Source of the DNA: Gnetum montanum
Taxonomy: Eukaryota; Streptophyta; Gnetopsida; Gnetales; Gnetaceae
Reading direction: 5' to 3'
DNA: 57,500 nt
Assembly (NCBI GenBank): GCA_015680685.1
Contig: MNCI01001884.1
Location: 172,716-230,215, forward strand
Below are positions 22,302 to 34,900 of this stretch, in pieces; position 1 is the first letter of the stretch; each line of letters opens with the position of its first letter. Under the pieces are notes generated by a model. It was not told the DNA's origin, searched no databases, and was given only the letters and a program-made list of their open reading frames with translations. The position numbers and the translations under genes are program-made.

Positions 22302-24032
22302 GAAGACCACGTTCTCAAAAAGAGCATTCTCAGAGAGAGAGCACCAAGTAAGGGCGTCCTCAAGGAAAATGCTCTCGTAGAGAGCACTCTCAGTGAGAAC
22401 GCTCTCAGGGAGGGCGCTCTCAACGAGAATGCTCTAGCAAAGGCTACTCTCCATGAGAATGCTCTCAACGAGCGTGCTCTTGAGGAGAACATTCTCACGT
22501 GCGTAATGCAAGGCACTCTCAAAGAGGATGCACTCAGCGAGAACACTCTCAGGAACACCCCTCTAACCGAGGGTGCTCTTTGAGAGAACGCTCTCAAGGA
22601 GAACACTCTCATGAGCATAGCACAAGGCGCTCTTAGGGAGGGTGATCTCAAGGAGAATGCTCTCAGGGAGGCTGCTGTAACAGAGGGCGCTCTCGCAGAG
22701 AACGATCTCGTAAAGGGTAGTCTTAAGGAGGACGCTATTGGAGAGGGCGTCCTCAGTGAGCCCATTCTCAGGGAGGGCACTCTCATGGAGGGTGCGCTCC
22801 GAGAAAACGTTGTCAATGAGGGCGCTCTCCAAGAGACCACTCTCACGTGCATAGTGCAAGGTGTACTCAGGGAGAACACTCCCACGGAGGGAGCTCTCTG
22901 GGAGGGTGCTCTAACGGAGGATGCTCTCCAAGACAATGCTCTCGAGGAGAACACTCTCATGTGCGTAGCACAAGGCATTCTCAGGGAGAATGCTTGGAGG
23001 GAGGCCACTCTCCAGGAAGTTGCTCTCAACGAGAACACTCTCACGTGTGTTGCACAAGGTGCTCTCATGAAGGGCACTCTCAGGGAGAACGCTTTCCAAA
23101 AATCCACTCTAACAAAGGACACTCTCAAGGAGAACTCTCTCACAGAGCACGCTCTTAAGGAGGGCATCCTCAGGGAGACCCTTCTCTCGGAGGGCACTCT
23201 TAGGAAGGGCACGCTCTGAGAGAACGCTCTCAACGAAGGCACTCTCAAGGAGAACACTCCCAGATGCATAGCGCAAGGCACTATCAGGGAAAATTCTATG
23301 AGGGAGGCCGCTCTTAGGGAGCGCACCCTCCGAGATGGTGCTCTCAATGAGAACACTCTCACGTGTGTAGCAGAAGGTGCTCTCGGGGAGGGCACTCTCA
23401 AGGAGAACGTTCTCATGGAGCACGCTCTTAAGGAGGATGCTCTCAAGGAGGCATCCTCAGGGAGACCGTTCTCAAGGAGGGCACTCTCCAAGAGAACGCT
23501 CTCAATGAGAGCGCTTTCGAGGAGAACACTCTCACATGCGTAGCACAAGGCGCTCTCAGGGAGGGTGCTCCAAAGGAGAACGCTCCCACGTGCGTAGTGT
23601 AAGGTGCTCTTGGGGAGAACGCTATCAACGAGAACGCTCTCCATGGAGTGCGCTCCCACAGAGAGCGTGCTCACGTTCAGCATGCTCAGGGAGGGTGCTC
23701 TCACGGAGAACGCTCTCAAGGAGGGCATTCTCGAGGAGAACTCTTTGAGGGAGGCCACTCCCAGGAAGAGTGCTGTCCAACAGAATGCTCTCAACGAGGG
23801 CTGTCTCATTGAGAATGCTCTCAAATGCACAATGCAAGGCTCTCTCAGGGAGGACACTCCAAGAGAGAACACCATCATGTGCACAGCAAGAGGCACTCCC
23901 ACGGAGAGTGCTCTTGCAAGCGCTGCATGAGGCACTCTCATGAGAGCGCGCTCTTGCTAGCGCAGCTATGCAAGGTGCTCTTGTGAGAGCACTCTCGCGA
24001 GAGCATCGTGCGATGCTCCTAGGAAGAATGCT

Positions 24033-24102
24033 ACCTCTCCCCATATATGCTTATTGGGCCAGTTTCAACCATACCATCTTGCATCCTTATAAATTTCATC
24101 AC
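24033..24102 (-). promoter_or_regulatory. Pol I spacer promoter 5, spacer A-B
   Basis: The minus-strand core is weakened to TATATGGGGAGAGG; the upstream block is kept with several transitions. Palindromic leader sequence (ctctcgcgagag near 23,992) lies just downstream. Confidence 0.65.
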
Positions 24103-24527
24103 GAAGACCGTGTTCTCAAAAAGAGCATCCTCAGAGAGAGAGCACCAAGTAAAGGCGTCCTCAAAGAAAACGCTCTCGTAGAGGGCACTCTCAGCAAGAA
24201 CGCTCTCGAGGAGGGTGTTCTTAGCCAGAACTCTCTCGAGGAGGGCGCTCTCCATGAGAATGCTCTCAACGAGCATGCTCTCGAGGAGAACATTCTCACA
24301 TGTGTAATGCAAGGTGCTCTGAGAGAGGGTGCAATCAACGAGAACACTCTCAAGAACACCGCTCTAACGGAGGGTGCTCTTCAAGAGAACGCTCTCAATG
24401 AGGGTCCGTTGGTCACGAGGGTCCATTGGGCCAACACTTGGTTACGAGGGTCCGTTGGGCCAACACTTGGTCACGTGAAAGTGCTCGTGCCAGCGCAGCT
24501 ATGCAAGGTGCTCCCAGGGAGAATGCT

Positions 24528-24596
24528 ACCTCTCCCCATATATGTTGATTGGGCCAATTTCTGCCATACCATCTTACACCCTTATAAATTTGGTTA
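24528..24596 (-). promoter_or_regulatory. Pol I spacer promoter 6, spacer A-B
   Basis: The minus-strand core is TATATGGGGAGAGG with the conserved upstream block ending at the next 29-bp repeat (ggttacgaggg). It is embedded in the 29-bp field. Confidence 0.6.
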
Positions 24597-25085
24597 CGAG
24601 GGATCGTTGGGCCAACACTTGGTCACGAGGGTCCGTTGGGGCAACCCTTGGTCACGAGGGACCGTTTGGTGAACACCTGGTCACAAGGGACCATTGGGGC
24701 AACCCTTGGTGACGAGGGACCATTTGGCGAACACTTGGTCACGAGGGATCGTTTGGCGAACACTTGGTCACGAGGGACCATTGGGCCAACCCTTGGCCAC
24801 GAGGGACCGTTTGCCCAACAATTGGTCACAAGGGACCGTTGGGCCAACCCTTGGTCACGAGGGACCGTTTGGCCAACACTTGGTCACGAGGGACTGTTTG
24901 GCCAACACTTGGTCATGAGGGACCATTGGGCCAACACTTGGTCACGAGGGACCGTTGGTTCAATGCTTGGTCACGAGGGTCTGTTGGGCCAACACTTGGT
25001 TACGAGGGTCTGTTGGGCCATCACTTGGTCACGTGAAAGTGCTCGTGCCAGCGCAGCTATGCAAGGTGCTCCCAAGGAGAATGCT

Positions 25086-25156
25086 ACCTCTCCCCATATA
25101 TGCTGATTGGGCCAGTTTCTGCCATACCATCCTGCATCCTTATAAATTTGGTCACG
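25086..25156 (-). promoter_or_regulatory. Pol I spacer promoter 7, spacer A-B
   Basis: The minus-strand core is TATATGGGGAGAGG with the conserved upstream block. It is flanked on both sides by 29-bp repeats, with a leader holding gccagcgcagctatgcaagg. Confidence 0.6.
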
Positions 25157-25520
25157 AGGGACCGTTGGACCAACACTTGGTCATGAGGTACCGTTGGGCC
25201 AACCCTTGGTCATGAGCGTCTGTTGCGCCAACACTTGGTCACGAGGGACCATTGTGCCAACACTTGGTCACAAGGGACCGTTGGGCCAACCCTTGGTCAC
25301 GAGGGACCGTTTGGCCAACACTTGGTCACGAGGGACCGTTTGGCCAACAATTGGTCACGAGGGACCATTGGGCCAACACTTGGCCATGAGGGACCGTTGG
25401 TTCAACGCTTGGTCACGAGGGACCATTTGGCCAACACTTGGTCACGAGGGTCCATTAGGCCATCACTTGGTCTCGTGAGAGTGCTTGTGCCAACGTATCT
25501 ATGCGAGGTGCTCCCATGGA

Positions 25521-25538
25521 GAGCACCGTACGGTGCTC
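25521..25538. other. Perfect 18-bp palindrome in promoter leader
   Basis: gagcaccgtacggtgctc is its own reverse complement. It lies about 15 bp downstream of promoter 8 on the transcribed strand and would form a hairpin early in a transcript starting there. Imperfect versions sit beside many of the distal promoters. Confidence 0.8.
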
Positions 25539-25552
25539 CCAACAAGCATGCT

Positions 25553-25622
25553 ACCTCTCCCCATATATGCTGATTCGGCCAGTCTCAGCCATACCATCCT
25601 GCACCCTTATAAATTTGGTCAC
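25553..25622 (-). promoter_or_regulatory. Pol I spacer promoter 8, spacer A-B
   Basis: The minus-strand core is TATATGGGGAGAGG; the upstream GGCCC motif is changed to GGCCG. It is the promoter block farthest from 18S in this spacer, about 0.5 kb from the truncated unit B 26S. Confidence 0.6.
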
Positions 25623-26057
25623 GAGGGATCGTTGGGCCAACACTTGGTCACGAGGGACCGGTGGGCCAACCCTTGGTCACGAGGGACCGTTGGGCCACCA
25701 CTTGGTATCGAGGGACCGTTGGGCCAATCCTTGGTCACTAGGATCCATTTGGCCAACACTTGGTCATGAGGGAACGTTGTGCCAACACTTGGTCACGAGG
25801 GACCGTTGGGCCAACACTTGGTATCGAGGGACCGTTGGGCCAATCCTTGGTCACTAGGATCCATTTGGCCAACACTTGGTCACGAGGGACCGTTGGGCCA
25901 ACCCTTGGTCACGAGGGAACGTTGTGCCAACACTTGGTCATGAGGGACCGTAGGAACAACCCTTGGTCATGAGGGACCGTTGGAACAACCCTTGGTCATG
26001 AGGGACCATTGAGCCAACACTTGGTCACGAGGGACCATTGGGCCAACACTTGGTCAT

Positions 26058-27082
26058 AGGGATTCGGGGCGCAGACCCCTAGGGCCAACCCTCAAAGCCA
26101 ATCCTTTTCCCGAAGTTATGGATTCGTTTTGCCGACTTCCCTTACCTACATTATTCTATGGACCAGAGGCTGTTCACCTTGGAGACCTGATGCGGTTATG
26201 AGTACGACCGAGCATGAACGGTACTCGGTTCTGCGAATTTTTAGGGGCCGCTGAGGGTGCACCGGACACTGCAGGACGTGCAGTGCTCTTCCAGCCACTG
26301 GACCCTATCTCCGGTTGAGTCGATTTCAGGGTGGGCAGGCTATTAAAAAGAAAAGATAACTCTTCCGAGGGCCCTCGCCGGCATCTCTGGATCCCCTGAT
26401 GTTGCCATCCACCACCATGTCCCGGTTCAGGAATGTTAACCCGATTCCCTTTCGAGATCTCATGCGGAGTGCACCCATTGGAAGGGGCTCCCCCATATCT
26501 TAGGATCGACTAACCCATGTCCAAGTGCTATTCACATGGAACCTTTCTCCATGTCGGTCTTCAAAGTTTTCATTTGAATATTTGCTACTGCCACCAAGAT
26601 CTGCACCGGCGGCCGCTCCACCCGGGCTCATGCCCTAGGCTTCGCAATGGACCGCCGTGTCCTCCTACTCATCGGGGCCTGGCGCTTGCCCCAATGGCCG
26701 AGCATAGGTCGCGCGCTTAAGCGCCATTCATTTTTGGGGCTAGTTGATTTGGCAGGTGATTTGCTACACATTCCTTAGCAGATTTCGACTTCCATGACCA
26801 CCGTCTTGCTGTCTTAATCAACCAACACCCTTTGTGGGTTCTGGGTTAGTGCGCAGTTAGGCACCGTAGCTCGACTTTCGGTTCAGCCCGCATCGCCAGT
26901 TCTGCTTACCAAAAATGGCCCACTTGGAGCTCTCAATTCGTTGACGTGGCTCACTGAGGAAGCCGCGCCATCTTACCTATTTAAAGTTTAAGAATAGGTC
27001 GAGGGCGTTGTGCCCCCGATGCCTCTAATCATTTGCTTTACCTGATAAAACTCGAGAACGCGAGCTCCAGCTATCCTGAGGA

Positions 27083-27119
<37 letters not shown>

Positions 27120-27676
27120 AGTCTTTCGCCCCTATACCCAAGTCAGATGAACGATTTGCACATCAGTATCGCGACGGGCCTCCACCAGAGTTTCCTCTGG
27201 CTTCGCCCTGCTCAGGCATAGTTCACCATATTTTGGGTCCCAACAGGCATGCTCTCACTTGAACCCTTCTTAACAAGATCAAGGTTGGTGGACGGTGCTG
27301 CATGCCCACGCACGGATCCCGCCTTTCAGCTTCCTTGCACCGTACGGGTTTCCAAACCTGATGATTCGCATGCATGTTAGACTCCTTGGTCCGTGTTTCA
27401 AGACGGGTCGAATGGAAAGTCCACGCAATCCACATCCTGAGCACGCAGGCGCCGTAGGACCCGCCCCTCCAGGGGATGCGTGCTTGGACCCTCGACCGTC
27501 GCAGCGGTAGCATGCGTGCAGCCAACTGCGCACGCTTGTGCCATGGCACCGATCCACGCAGACTCGCCTCCTGGACCGAGCAACGGACCGAAGCGTACAC
27601 GCTCCGCTCCACGTCCGACAGGGAAGCAACGTTGGCCTCCATCCGCTTCCCTCTCGACAATTTCAAGAACTTTTTA

Positions 27677-27735
<59 letters not shown>

Positions 27736-28067
27736 TCGCGCGTATTTAGCCTTGGACGGAATTTACCACCCGCTTAGGGCTGCATTCCCAAATATCCCAA
27801 CTCACCGATAGCACCCCGTGATGCAGCAGGGTCCGAGCCCGATGGGGCTATCACCCTCTCCGGTGCCCCGTTCCAGGGGACTCAGGCTTGGTCCGCTGCA
27901 AGGGATGCTTCTGCAGACTACAATTCGGGTGGCCACCGCCGCCAGATTTTCACGCTAGGCTGTTCCCAGTTCGCTCGCCGTTACTAGTGGAATCCTCGTA
28001 AGTTTCTCTTCCTCCGCTTAGTTATATGCTTAAACTTGGCGGGTACCCTTGCCTGAACTGGGATCAT
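26058..28067 (-). rRNA. 26S rRNA: 26S rRNA, 3'-truncated, unit B (probable pseudogene or mis-join)
   Basis: This is the 5' 2.0 kb of the large-subunit rRNA. It aligns with unit C 54,338 to 56,347 at a constant offset of 28,280 bp, with no net indel. At about 26,057 the gene stops inside a conserved region (ttcggggcgcagaccccta) and changes directly into 29-bp spacer repeats. About 1.4 kb of the 3' end is missing, including the sarcin-ricin loop and the region around the peptidyl-transferase centre seen in unit C. A transcript from this copy could not make a working large subunit. The break may be a real deletion or an assembly error. Confidence 0.92.
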
Positions 28068-28371
28068 TGCGAAGACAGAGCTTCACCCCTCCTATGTGCG
28101 ACACAGAGGAGGAACATCGCCCCCGCCGGTCGCTCGGTCCCGCATCGCACCGAAGGAGAAGGGTGGGGAGAGGGCCAACATACCTCGTGTGTGCTCAGCA
28201 CAGGGAATGCACAGACCACCACCACCATCCATCGCTCCATCCAGGTAGAAGCCAGAAAACATGATCGATGACATCTTTTCAGGTGACCGCACCTCAGGAG
28301 ACACGGATGACCACATCCGTTGCCCCCTCGCACAGGGTGAAGAGGGTGCACCCTAGGATCTTTCATCACAC
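28068..28371 (-). other. ITS2, unit B
   Basis: Internal transcribed spacer of 304 bp between 5.8S and 26S, the same length as in unit A with scattered transitions. It is non-coding. Confidence 0.85.
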
Positions 28372-28526
28372 CCAGCCAGATGTGCCCTCGACCTAGGCCT
28401 TAGGCGCAACTTGCGTTCAAAGATTCGATGATTCACGCGATTCTGCAATTCACACAAAGTATCGCATTTCGCTACATTCTTCATCAAAACGAGAGCCGAG
28501 ATATCCATTGTCGAGAGTCGTGGTAT
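28372..28526 (-). rRNA. 5.8S rRNA: 5.8S rRNA, unit B (probably degenerate)
   Basis: Full-length 5.8S. The motif TTTGAACGCA is intact. The first motif reads TGATGAAGAATGTAGC, with two changes from CGATGAAGAACGTAGC, and the middle motif ends GAATCG instead of GAATCC. The pattern of damage differs from units A and C, so the copies decayed separately. Otherwise it occupies its usual place in the unit. Confidence 0.93.
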
Positions 28527-29329
28527 GGGTCACCAACCCCGGTTGACCGCCGCGGCGGACGTTCATCGCATCCTTGGTGCCACTCGCACCCTTGCATTGG
28601 GGAAAGAGAAGCAAGCACCACCCGAGGGATGTGACCTAGCGTCAACCTCCGGACAAGGGTGGTGCCAACCACCTTGCCAACGAGGACCCTGCTACGCAAC
28701 CCATGGGTGCACGGGATGACAACCCGCGAAGCACCAGCACCGCAACTGTTCGGCTCAATGTCCCCCGCATTTGCCCGAAGCGACGACGTACCCAGCAACC
28801 CATAGGCCGAGGGTAGCCGTTCACCTAGAACACGTGTGACGGGAGAAGAGAGCTACACCCAGCCATCTCTTCTTATCCCCTCCCTGGAGCAGAACCAGAT
28901 GCCCCGGGGAAGAAAAAAGTGGTCCTCGTATGTCCCCCTCGCATCCAGCCTTTGTATTTTAAAAGCTGTTTGACCGCGAACGTAGAGCTCCATGACTCTC
29001 TATCACCCAGGCATACACGCTCCCTTCGTGGCTCACCTATCCTCAACGGACGACGACGACACGTCCTCCATCAGGAGGGAACCTAAGCCCACTCCGGATC
29101 GACGCCCCGAAGCCTGCCTGGGCGATGGCTTGCCCTTCGGGCCATCAATCTGTCAAACGTGAGAGGCATAATTTGGACACAAAGTCTCGTGCCCCTGCCA
29201 AGCGCATGCTCTCCCCACGAAGTCCAGTCCCGGCATGGCACCACCGTCGTGGTCCCCCCACCAAAGTGTTCTTCGTTGCTGCGACGGGAACGTAAGACCG
29301 TGACCAACAAGACAAAACCATGTGCACAT
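28527..29329 (-). other. ITS1, unit B
   Basis: Internal transcribed spacer of 803 bp, identical in length to unit A. No gene is seen in it. Confidence 0.85.
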
Positions 29330-29492
29330 CAATGATCCTATCGTAGGTTCACCTACGGTAACCTTGTTATGACTTCTCCTTCCTCTAAACAATAAGGTTC
29401 AATGAGCTTCTCACGATGTCAACGATGGCGAAACCATCATCGTTGCCGTAATCCGAACATTTCACCGGATCGTTCAATCGGTAGGAGCGACA

Positions 29493-29525
<33 letters not shown>

Positions 29526-29900
29526 TGTGAGCTGATGACTCACACTTACTAGGAATTCCTCGTTCAAGATCGATAATTGCAAAGATCTATCCCCATCATG
29601 ATGCATTTCCACAAGATTTCCTGATCCTCTCGGACCAGGGAAGGAGGCTTGCTGAATGCATCAGTGTAGCGTGCGTGTGGCCCAGAACATCTAAGGGCAT
29701 CACAGACCTGTTATTGCCTCAAACTTCCATGGCCTGAGCAGCCATGGTCCCTCTAAGAAGCTATCTGCGAAGGGTGTACCTCCACATAGCTAGTTAGCAG
29801 GCTGAGGTCTCGTTCATTAACGGAATTAACCAGACAAATCACTCCACCAACTAAGAACAGCCATGCACCACCACCCATAGAATCAAGAAAGAGCTCTCAA

Positions 29901-29937
<37 letters not shown>

Positions 29938-29991
29938 TCCCGTGTTGAGTCAAATTAAGCCACAGGCTCCACTCCTGGTGGTGCCCTTCCA

Positions 29992-30033
<42 letters not shown>

Positions 30034-30164
30034 AAACCCAAACACTCTGATTTCTCGGAAGGTGCCGACGGAGTCCTAAGAGCAACATCCGCCGATCTTT
30101 GGTCAGCATCGTTTCTAGTTGACACTAGGATGGTATCTGATCTTCTTCGAGCCCCCAACTTTCA

Positions 30165-30204
<40 letters not shown>

Positions 30205-31144
30205 CTAGTTCATCTTTCATAAATCCAAGAATTTCACCTCTGACAATGAAATACGAATGCCCCCGATAGTCCCTATTAATCATTACTCCCATCCCGAAGG
30301 CCAACAAAATAGCATCAAAATCCTATTGCGTTATTCCATGCTAATTTATTCACAGCATAGGCTTGCTTTGAGCACTCTAGTTTTTTCAAAGTAACAGTGT
30401 CGGAGCCGCGACCCAGTGAATTAAGGCCAGCACCACGTCGCCGACAAAAGGAACAGAGCGGTCGATGCACACCGCATCGGCGGACCGACCGCCCCATCCC
30501 AAGATCCAACTATGAGCTTTTTAACTGCAACAACTTAAATATATGCTATTGGAGCTGGAATTACCGCAGCTGCTAGCACCAGACTTGCCCTCCAATGGAT
30601 CCTCATTAAGGGCTTTAAATTGTACTCATTCCAATTACCAGACTCGATGAGCCCGGTATTGTTATTTATTGTCACTACCTCCCTATGTCAGGATTGGGTA
30701 ATTTGCGCGCCTGCTGCCTTCCTTGGATGTGGTAGCCATTTCTTAGGCTCCCTCTCTGGAATCGAACCCTAATTCCCCGTCACCCATCACAACCATGGTA
30801 GGCCTCTATCCTACCATCGAAAGTTGATAGGGCAAAAATTTGAATGAAGCGTCGTCGGCACAAGGGCCGTGCGATCCGTCTAGTCACCATGATTCACCGA
30901 GCAAACGAGCAAGCTCGCATCGGCCTTTTATCTAATAAATGCATCCCTTCCGAGAGTTGGGATTTGCTGCATGTATTAGCTCTAGAATTACTACGGTTAT
31001 CCGAGTAGTAAGGTACCATCAAAGAAACTATAACTGATTTAATGAGCCATCCGCAGTTTCACCGTTTGAAGTAAGTTCATACTTAGACATGCATGGCTTA
31101 ATCTTTGAGACAAGCATATGACTACTGGCAGGATCAACCAGGTA
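29330..31144 (-). rRNA. 18S rRNA: 18S rRNA, unit B (probably degenerate)
   Basis: Full-length small-subunit rRNA, 1,815 bp. The 5' end TACCTGGTTGATCCTGCCAG at 31,144 is intact, better kept than in unit A. The 530 loop (30,560 to 30,580) has two changes. The GAATTGACGG site reads GAATTGATGG with the changed base at 29,991. The otherwise near-universal GTACACACCGCCCGTC reads GCCTGTC, with the change at 29,492. The copy is therefore suspect although its length is normal. It is followed upstream by the unit B ETS. Confidence 0.95.
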
Positions 31145-31940
31145 ATGCCGTCTGCACTTGTGCGGTGGGCACTGTCTTCCTTCCTTACTCAAAAGGCACG
31201 ACAGACCCTCCATGCACCGATTTTGCACAGCATCTTTCATAGGCACCATTCCGCGGTTTACGCCCAGGAAACGCGGCACCGCAACAGGCAACAAACGCAG
31301 CCTCGCTCTCGACCACGGACGTGCGAGTGCCGAGGGCATCTCATAAGCACACAGCTTACTACCCGCACCATCCAGCATTCACGCAAACGTCCAACATCGA
31401 GGTACGCCTACAGGTTCCGCCATCCCCTCGATACGATTACCGAACCCGAGACCACTACCTCAAAAATGCTTCTTCGTGAGAACAAAGTTCCACGCAGGAA
31501 GCAGCACATGCCACACCCACAAAGGCCACCTCAGGGGCCACCCACTGAAGAACAAGCCATGCATATGTGCATGAAGGAAAATAGAAACTTAGTCTTCCTA
31601 CTACTCCGGCACATGCACGTGAACTTGCATCTACCACCCGTGCGCTACTGAGCGGTCTGATCCGTGTACAGGAAGAGAAAACATGCACCTGACGCTACCC
31701 CATGGGGGCATCGACATGCTCTACTAACTCAACCACACAAACTCGACGTAGCCATTCACATGTGCTCAACCGCTACCGCATCAAGGAAAACGGGAGATGC
31801 ATCCCAAAATCGCAAACCCAACTATGACCCGACACCGACGGCGTCGTTCGCATCACAACGCAAGCCTGTGTCCTTGAATCTACGAAAGGCTATTTTTGAA
31901 ATGCTATGATCACGAAATGGTCACCCGAAACAATAGAATC
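31145..31940 (-). other. ETS-proximal unique segment, unit B
   Basis: Non-repeated ETS next to 18S, homologous to 4,082 to 4,880 in unit A. The part from about 31,518 (cacaaaggccacctcagggg) is the segment that occurs twice in unit A. No gene is seen in it. Confidence 0.7.
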
Positions 31941-34900
31941 CTCGAACCGAAAACAATAGCGGGGCACCCGTAAGGGGATGGAGAACAAGAGAGACAAAGT
32001 TGCTCTTCGTTTCTCCCCTTATCTAGGAGGACTCCCCACTACCACCCATGTGCTACTAGGAAATCGAATCGGTGAACATGCGGAGACGACATGCGCTAAA
32101 CGCTACCCCGTGGGGGGGTCCAAATGCTCTGCCTCCTCCACCGCACCAAATCAACGCTACCGTTCGTACGAAGTCTTTGGACATCGTTTCCACATGGGGT
32201 CGTTCAGTCTCGTAAAGCCATCAGTGCCAGCTCCGATCTCGCAACTCTACAAAAATGAATTTTGGGGTTAACCGAATTCCCCGTCACGTGACCGAGCAAC
32301 AGAAAACTCCTTCATGAAAAAGAAAAACACAGCGTGCCGCAGCCAAGATAAGGGATTTTCGAGACATGGGACTCAAACATCCCTCCGACTACTTCTCCTA
32401 ACCCTTAAACAGCTTACGACCATGTTTGAGTGTGCGCTCTAACTTCGCAAGAAATTCCAAGGGAAGGCGCTACCTGTGTCCTTGAGACCACAAAAGGCTC
32501 TTTTCATTGTGCTACGACCAAGAGACAGTCACCCAAATCAATAGAGTCCTCAAACCAAAACCAACAACGAGGCACCCTCAAGTGCATTGAGAACAAGAGA
32601 GAACGGGTCCTTCATTGTTTCTCGACTCATCCAAGTGAACTCCCCACTACCACCCATGCGCTACTAGGCAATCGAATCGGTGAACAGGCAAAGACGACAT
32701 GCGCTCGACGATACCCCATGGGGGCATCCAAATGCTCTACCTCCTCCACCGCACCGAATCAACGCTACCGTTCGCACAAAATCATTCGACATCATTTCCG
32801 CATGGGATCGTTCAATCCCGTAAAGCCATCAGTGCCGACTCCGATGTCGCAACTCTATAGAAATGAATTTCGGGGTTAACCGAATTCCCCGTCACGCGAC
32901 CGAGCAACAGAAAACTCCTTCGTGAAACACAAAAACATAGCGTGCCATAGCCAAGATAATGGATTTTCAAGACATGGGCCTCAAACATCCCTCCGACCGC
33001 TTCTCCTAACCCTTAAAACAACTTATGACCGTGTTCGAGCGTGCACTCAAACTTCGCAAGCTACTCCAAGGGAAGGCGCTACCTGTGTCCTTGAGTCCAC
33101 AAAAGGCTCTTTTCGTTGTGCTATGACCAAGATATGGTCACCCAAATCAATAGAGTCCTCAAAACTGAAACCAACAATGAGGCACCCTCAACTGCATTGA
33201 GAACAGATCACTCGTCGTTTCTCGACTCATCTAGGTGAACTCCCCACTACCACCCATGCGCTATTAGGCAATCGAATCGGTGAACAGGCAGAGATGACAT
33301 GCGCTCAACGGTACCCCTTGGGGGCGCCCAAACACTCTACCTCCTCCACCACACCGAATCAATGCTACCATTCACACGAAGTCATTCGACATCATTTCTG
33401 CATGGGATCGTTCAATCCCGTAAAGCAATCAGTGCCGGCTCCGATCTAGCAACTCTACAAAGACGAATCTCGGGGTTAACTGATTTCCCCGTCACGCGAC
33501 TGAGCAACAGAAAACTCCTTCGTGAAACACAAAAACACAGCATGCCGCAGCCAAGACAAGGGATTTCCGAGACATGGCCTCAAACATCCCTCTGACTGCT
33601 TCTCCTAACCCTTAAACAACTTACGACCATGTTCGAGCGTGCGCTCAAACTTCGTAAGCTACTCCAAGGGAAGGCGCTACCTATGTCCTTGAGTCCACAA
33701 AAGGCTCTTTTCGTTGTGCTACGACCTCGAGATGATCACCCGAATCAATAGAGTCCTCAAACCGAAACCAACAATGAGTCACCCTCAAGTGCATTGAGAA
33801 CAAGAGAGAACAGGTCCCTCGTCGTTTCTCGACTCGTCCAGGTGAACTCCCCACTACCACCCATGTGCTACTAGGCAATCGAATCGGTGAACAGGCAGAG
33901 ACGACATGCGCTCAACGCTACCCCGTGGAGGCACCCAAACGCTCTACCCCCTCCACCGCACCAAATCAATGCTACCATTCACACGAAGTCATTCGACAAT
34001 CGTTTCCGCATGGGATTGTTCAATCCCGTAAAGCCATCAGTGCCGGTTGCGATCTCGCAACTCTACAGAAACGAATTTTGGGGTTAACCGAATTCCCCGT
34101 CACGCGACCCAACAACAGAAAACTCCTTCGTGAAACACAAAAACACAGCGTGCCGTAGCCAAGACAAGGGATTTTTGAGACATGGACCTCTAACATCCCT
34201 TCGACTGCTTCTCCTAACCCTTAAACAACTTACGACCGTGTTTGAGCGTGTGCTCAAACTTCGCAAGCTACTCCAAGGGAAGACGCTACCTATGTCCTTG
34301 AGTTCACAAAAGGCTCTTTTCGTTGTGCTATGACCTCAAGATGGTCACCCGAATCAATAGAGTCCACAAATTGAAATTAACAACGAAGCACCCTCAAGTG
34401 CATTAGGAACAAAATAGAATAGGTCCCTCGTAGTTTCTCGACTCGTCCAGGTGGACTCCCCACTACCACCCATGCGCTATTAGGCAATCAAATCGGTGAA
34501 CAGGCAGAGACGACATGCGCTCGACGCTACCCCGTGGGGGCACCCAAATGCTCTACATCCTCCACCGCACCGAATCAATGCTACCGTTCGCACGAAGTCA
34601 TTCGACATCGTTTCCACATGGGATCATTCAATCCCGTAAAGCAATCAATGCCGGCTCCGATCTCGCAACTCTACAGAAACGAATCTCTGGGTTAACCAAT
34701 TTCCCCATCACGCGACCAAGCAACAGAAAACTCCTTCATGAAACATAGAAACACAGTGTGCCGCAGCCAAGACAAGGGATTTTCGAGACATGGGCCTCCA
34801 ACATCCCTCCAACTGCTTCTCCTAACCCTTAAACAACTTACGACTGTGTTCGAGCGTGCGCTCAAACTTCGCAAGCTACACCAAGGGAAGGTGCTACCTG

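Larger units (their letters stand above)
15600..24403. repeat. 15-bp GCTCTC-type repeat field, spacer A-B
   Basis: Degenerate tandem repeat with a 15-bp period, of the form gctctcaaggagaac or gctctcagggagggc. It is broken by promoter blocks at 16,915, 19,797, 21,701, 22,232 and 24,033 and by leader modules. Longer units (for example those ending in cacgtgcgtaacgcaagg) also recur. Because 15 is a multiple of 3 and the unit is poor in stops, long open frames appear on both strands, giving ENALKEGALR-like and LRAFS-like strings. They are by-products of the repeat. The same order of elements occurs in unit B at 36,758 to 45,700. Confidence 0.9.
24404..26057. repeat. 29-bp repeat field, spacer A-B (shortened)
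   Basis: Tandem 29-bp units starting ggtcacgagggaccgttggg and ending ccaacactt or ccaaccctt, interrupted by promoter blocks at 24,528, 25,086 and 25,553. Adjacent ggtcac marks are 29 bp apart. The field is 1.65 kb here against about 6.6 kb in spacer B-C, and it ends abruptly in the interior of the unit B 26S gene. Confidence 0.92.

Noticed and set aside
22611-23219. Plus-strand frame resembling a pentapeptide-repeat protein (ENALKEGALR-like)
   Set aside because: Same 15-bp repeat. Neighbouring segments give the same strings in broken frames, with no conserved start or end between units.
22298-23941. 547-residue open frame on the minus strand rich in LRAFS and LRAPS repeats
   Set aside because: It follows from a 15-bp repeat that is poor in stops; the opposite strand is also open over much of it. 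There is no known domain, and it lies inside a ribosomal spacer.
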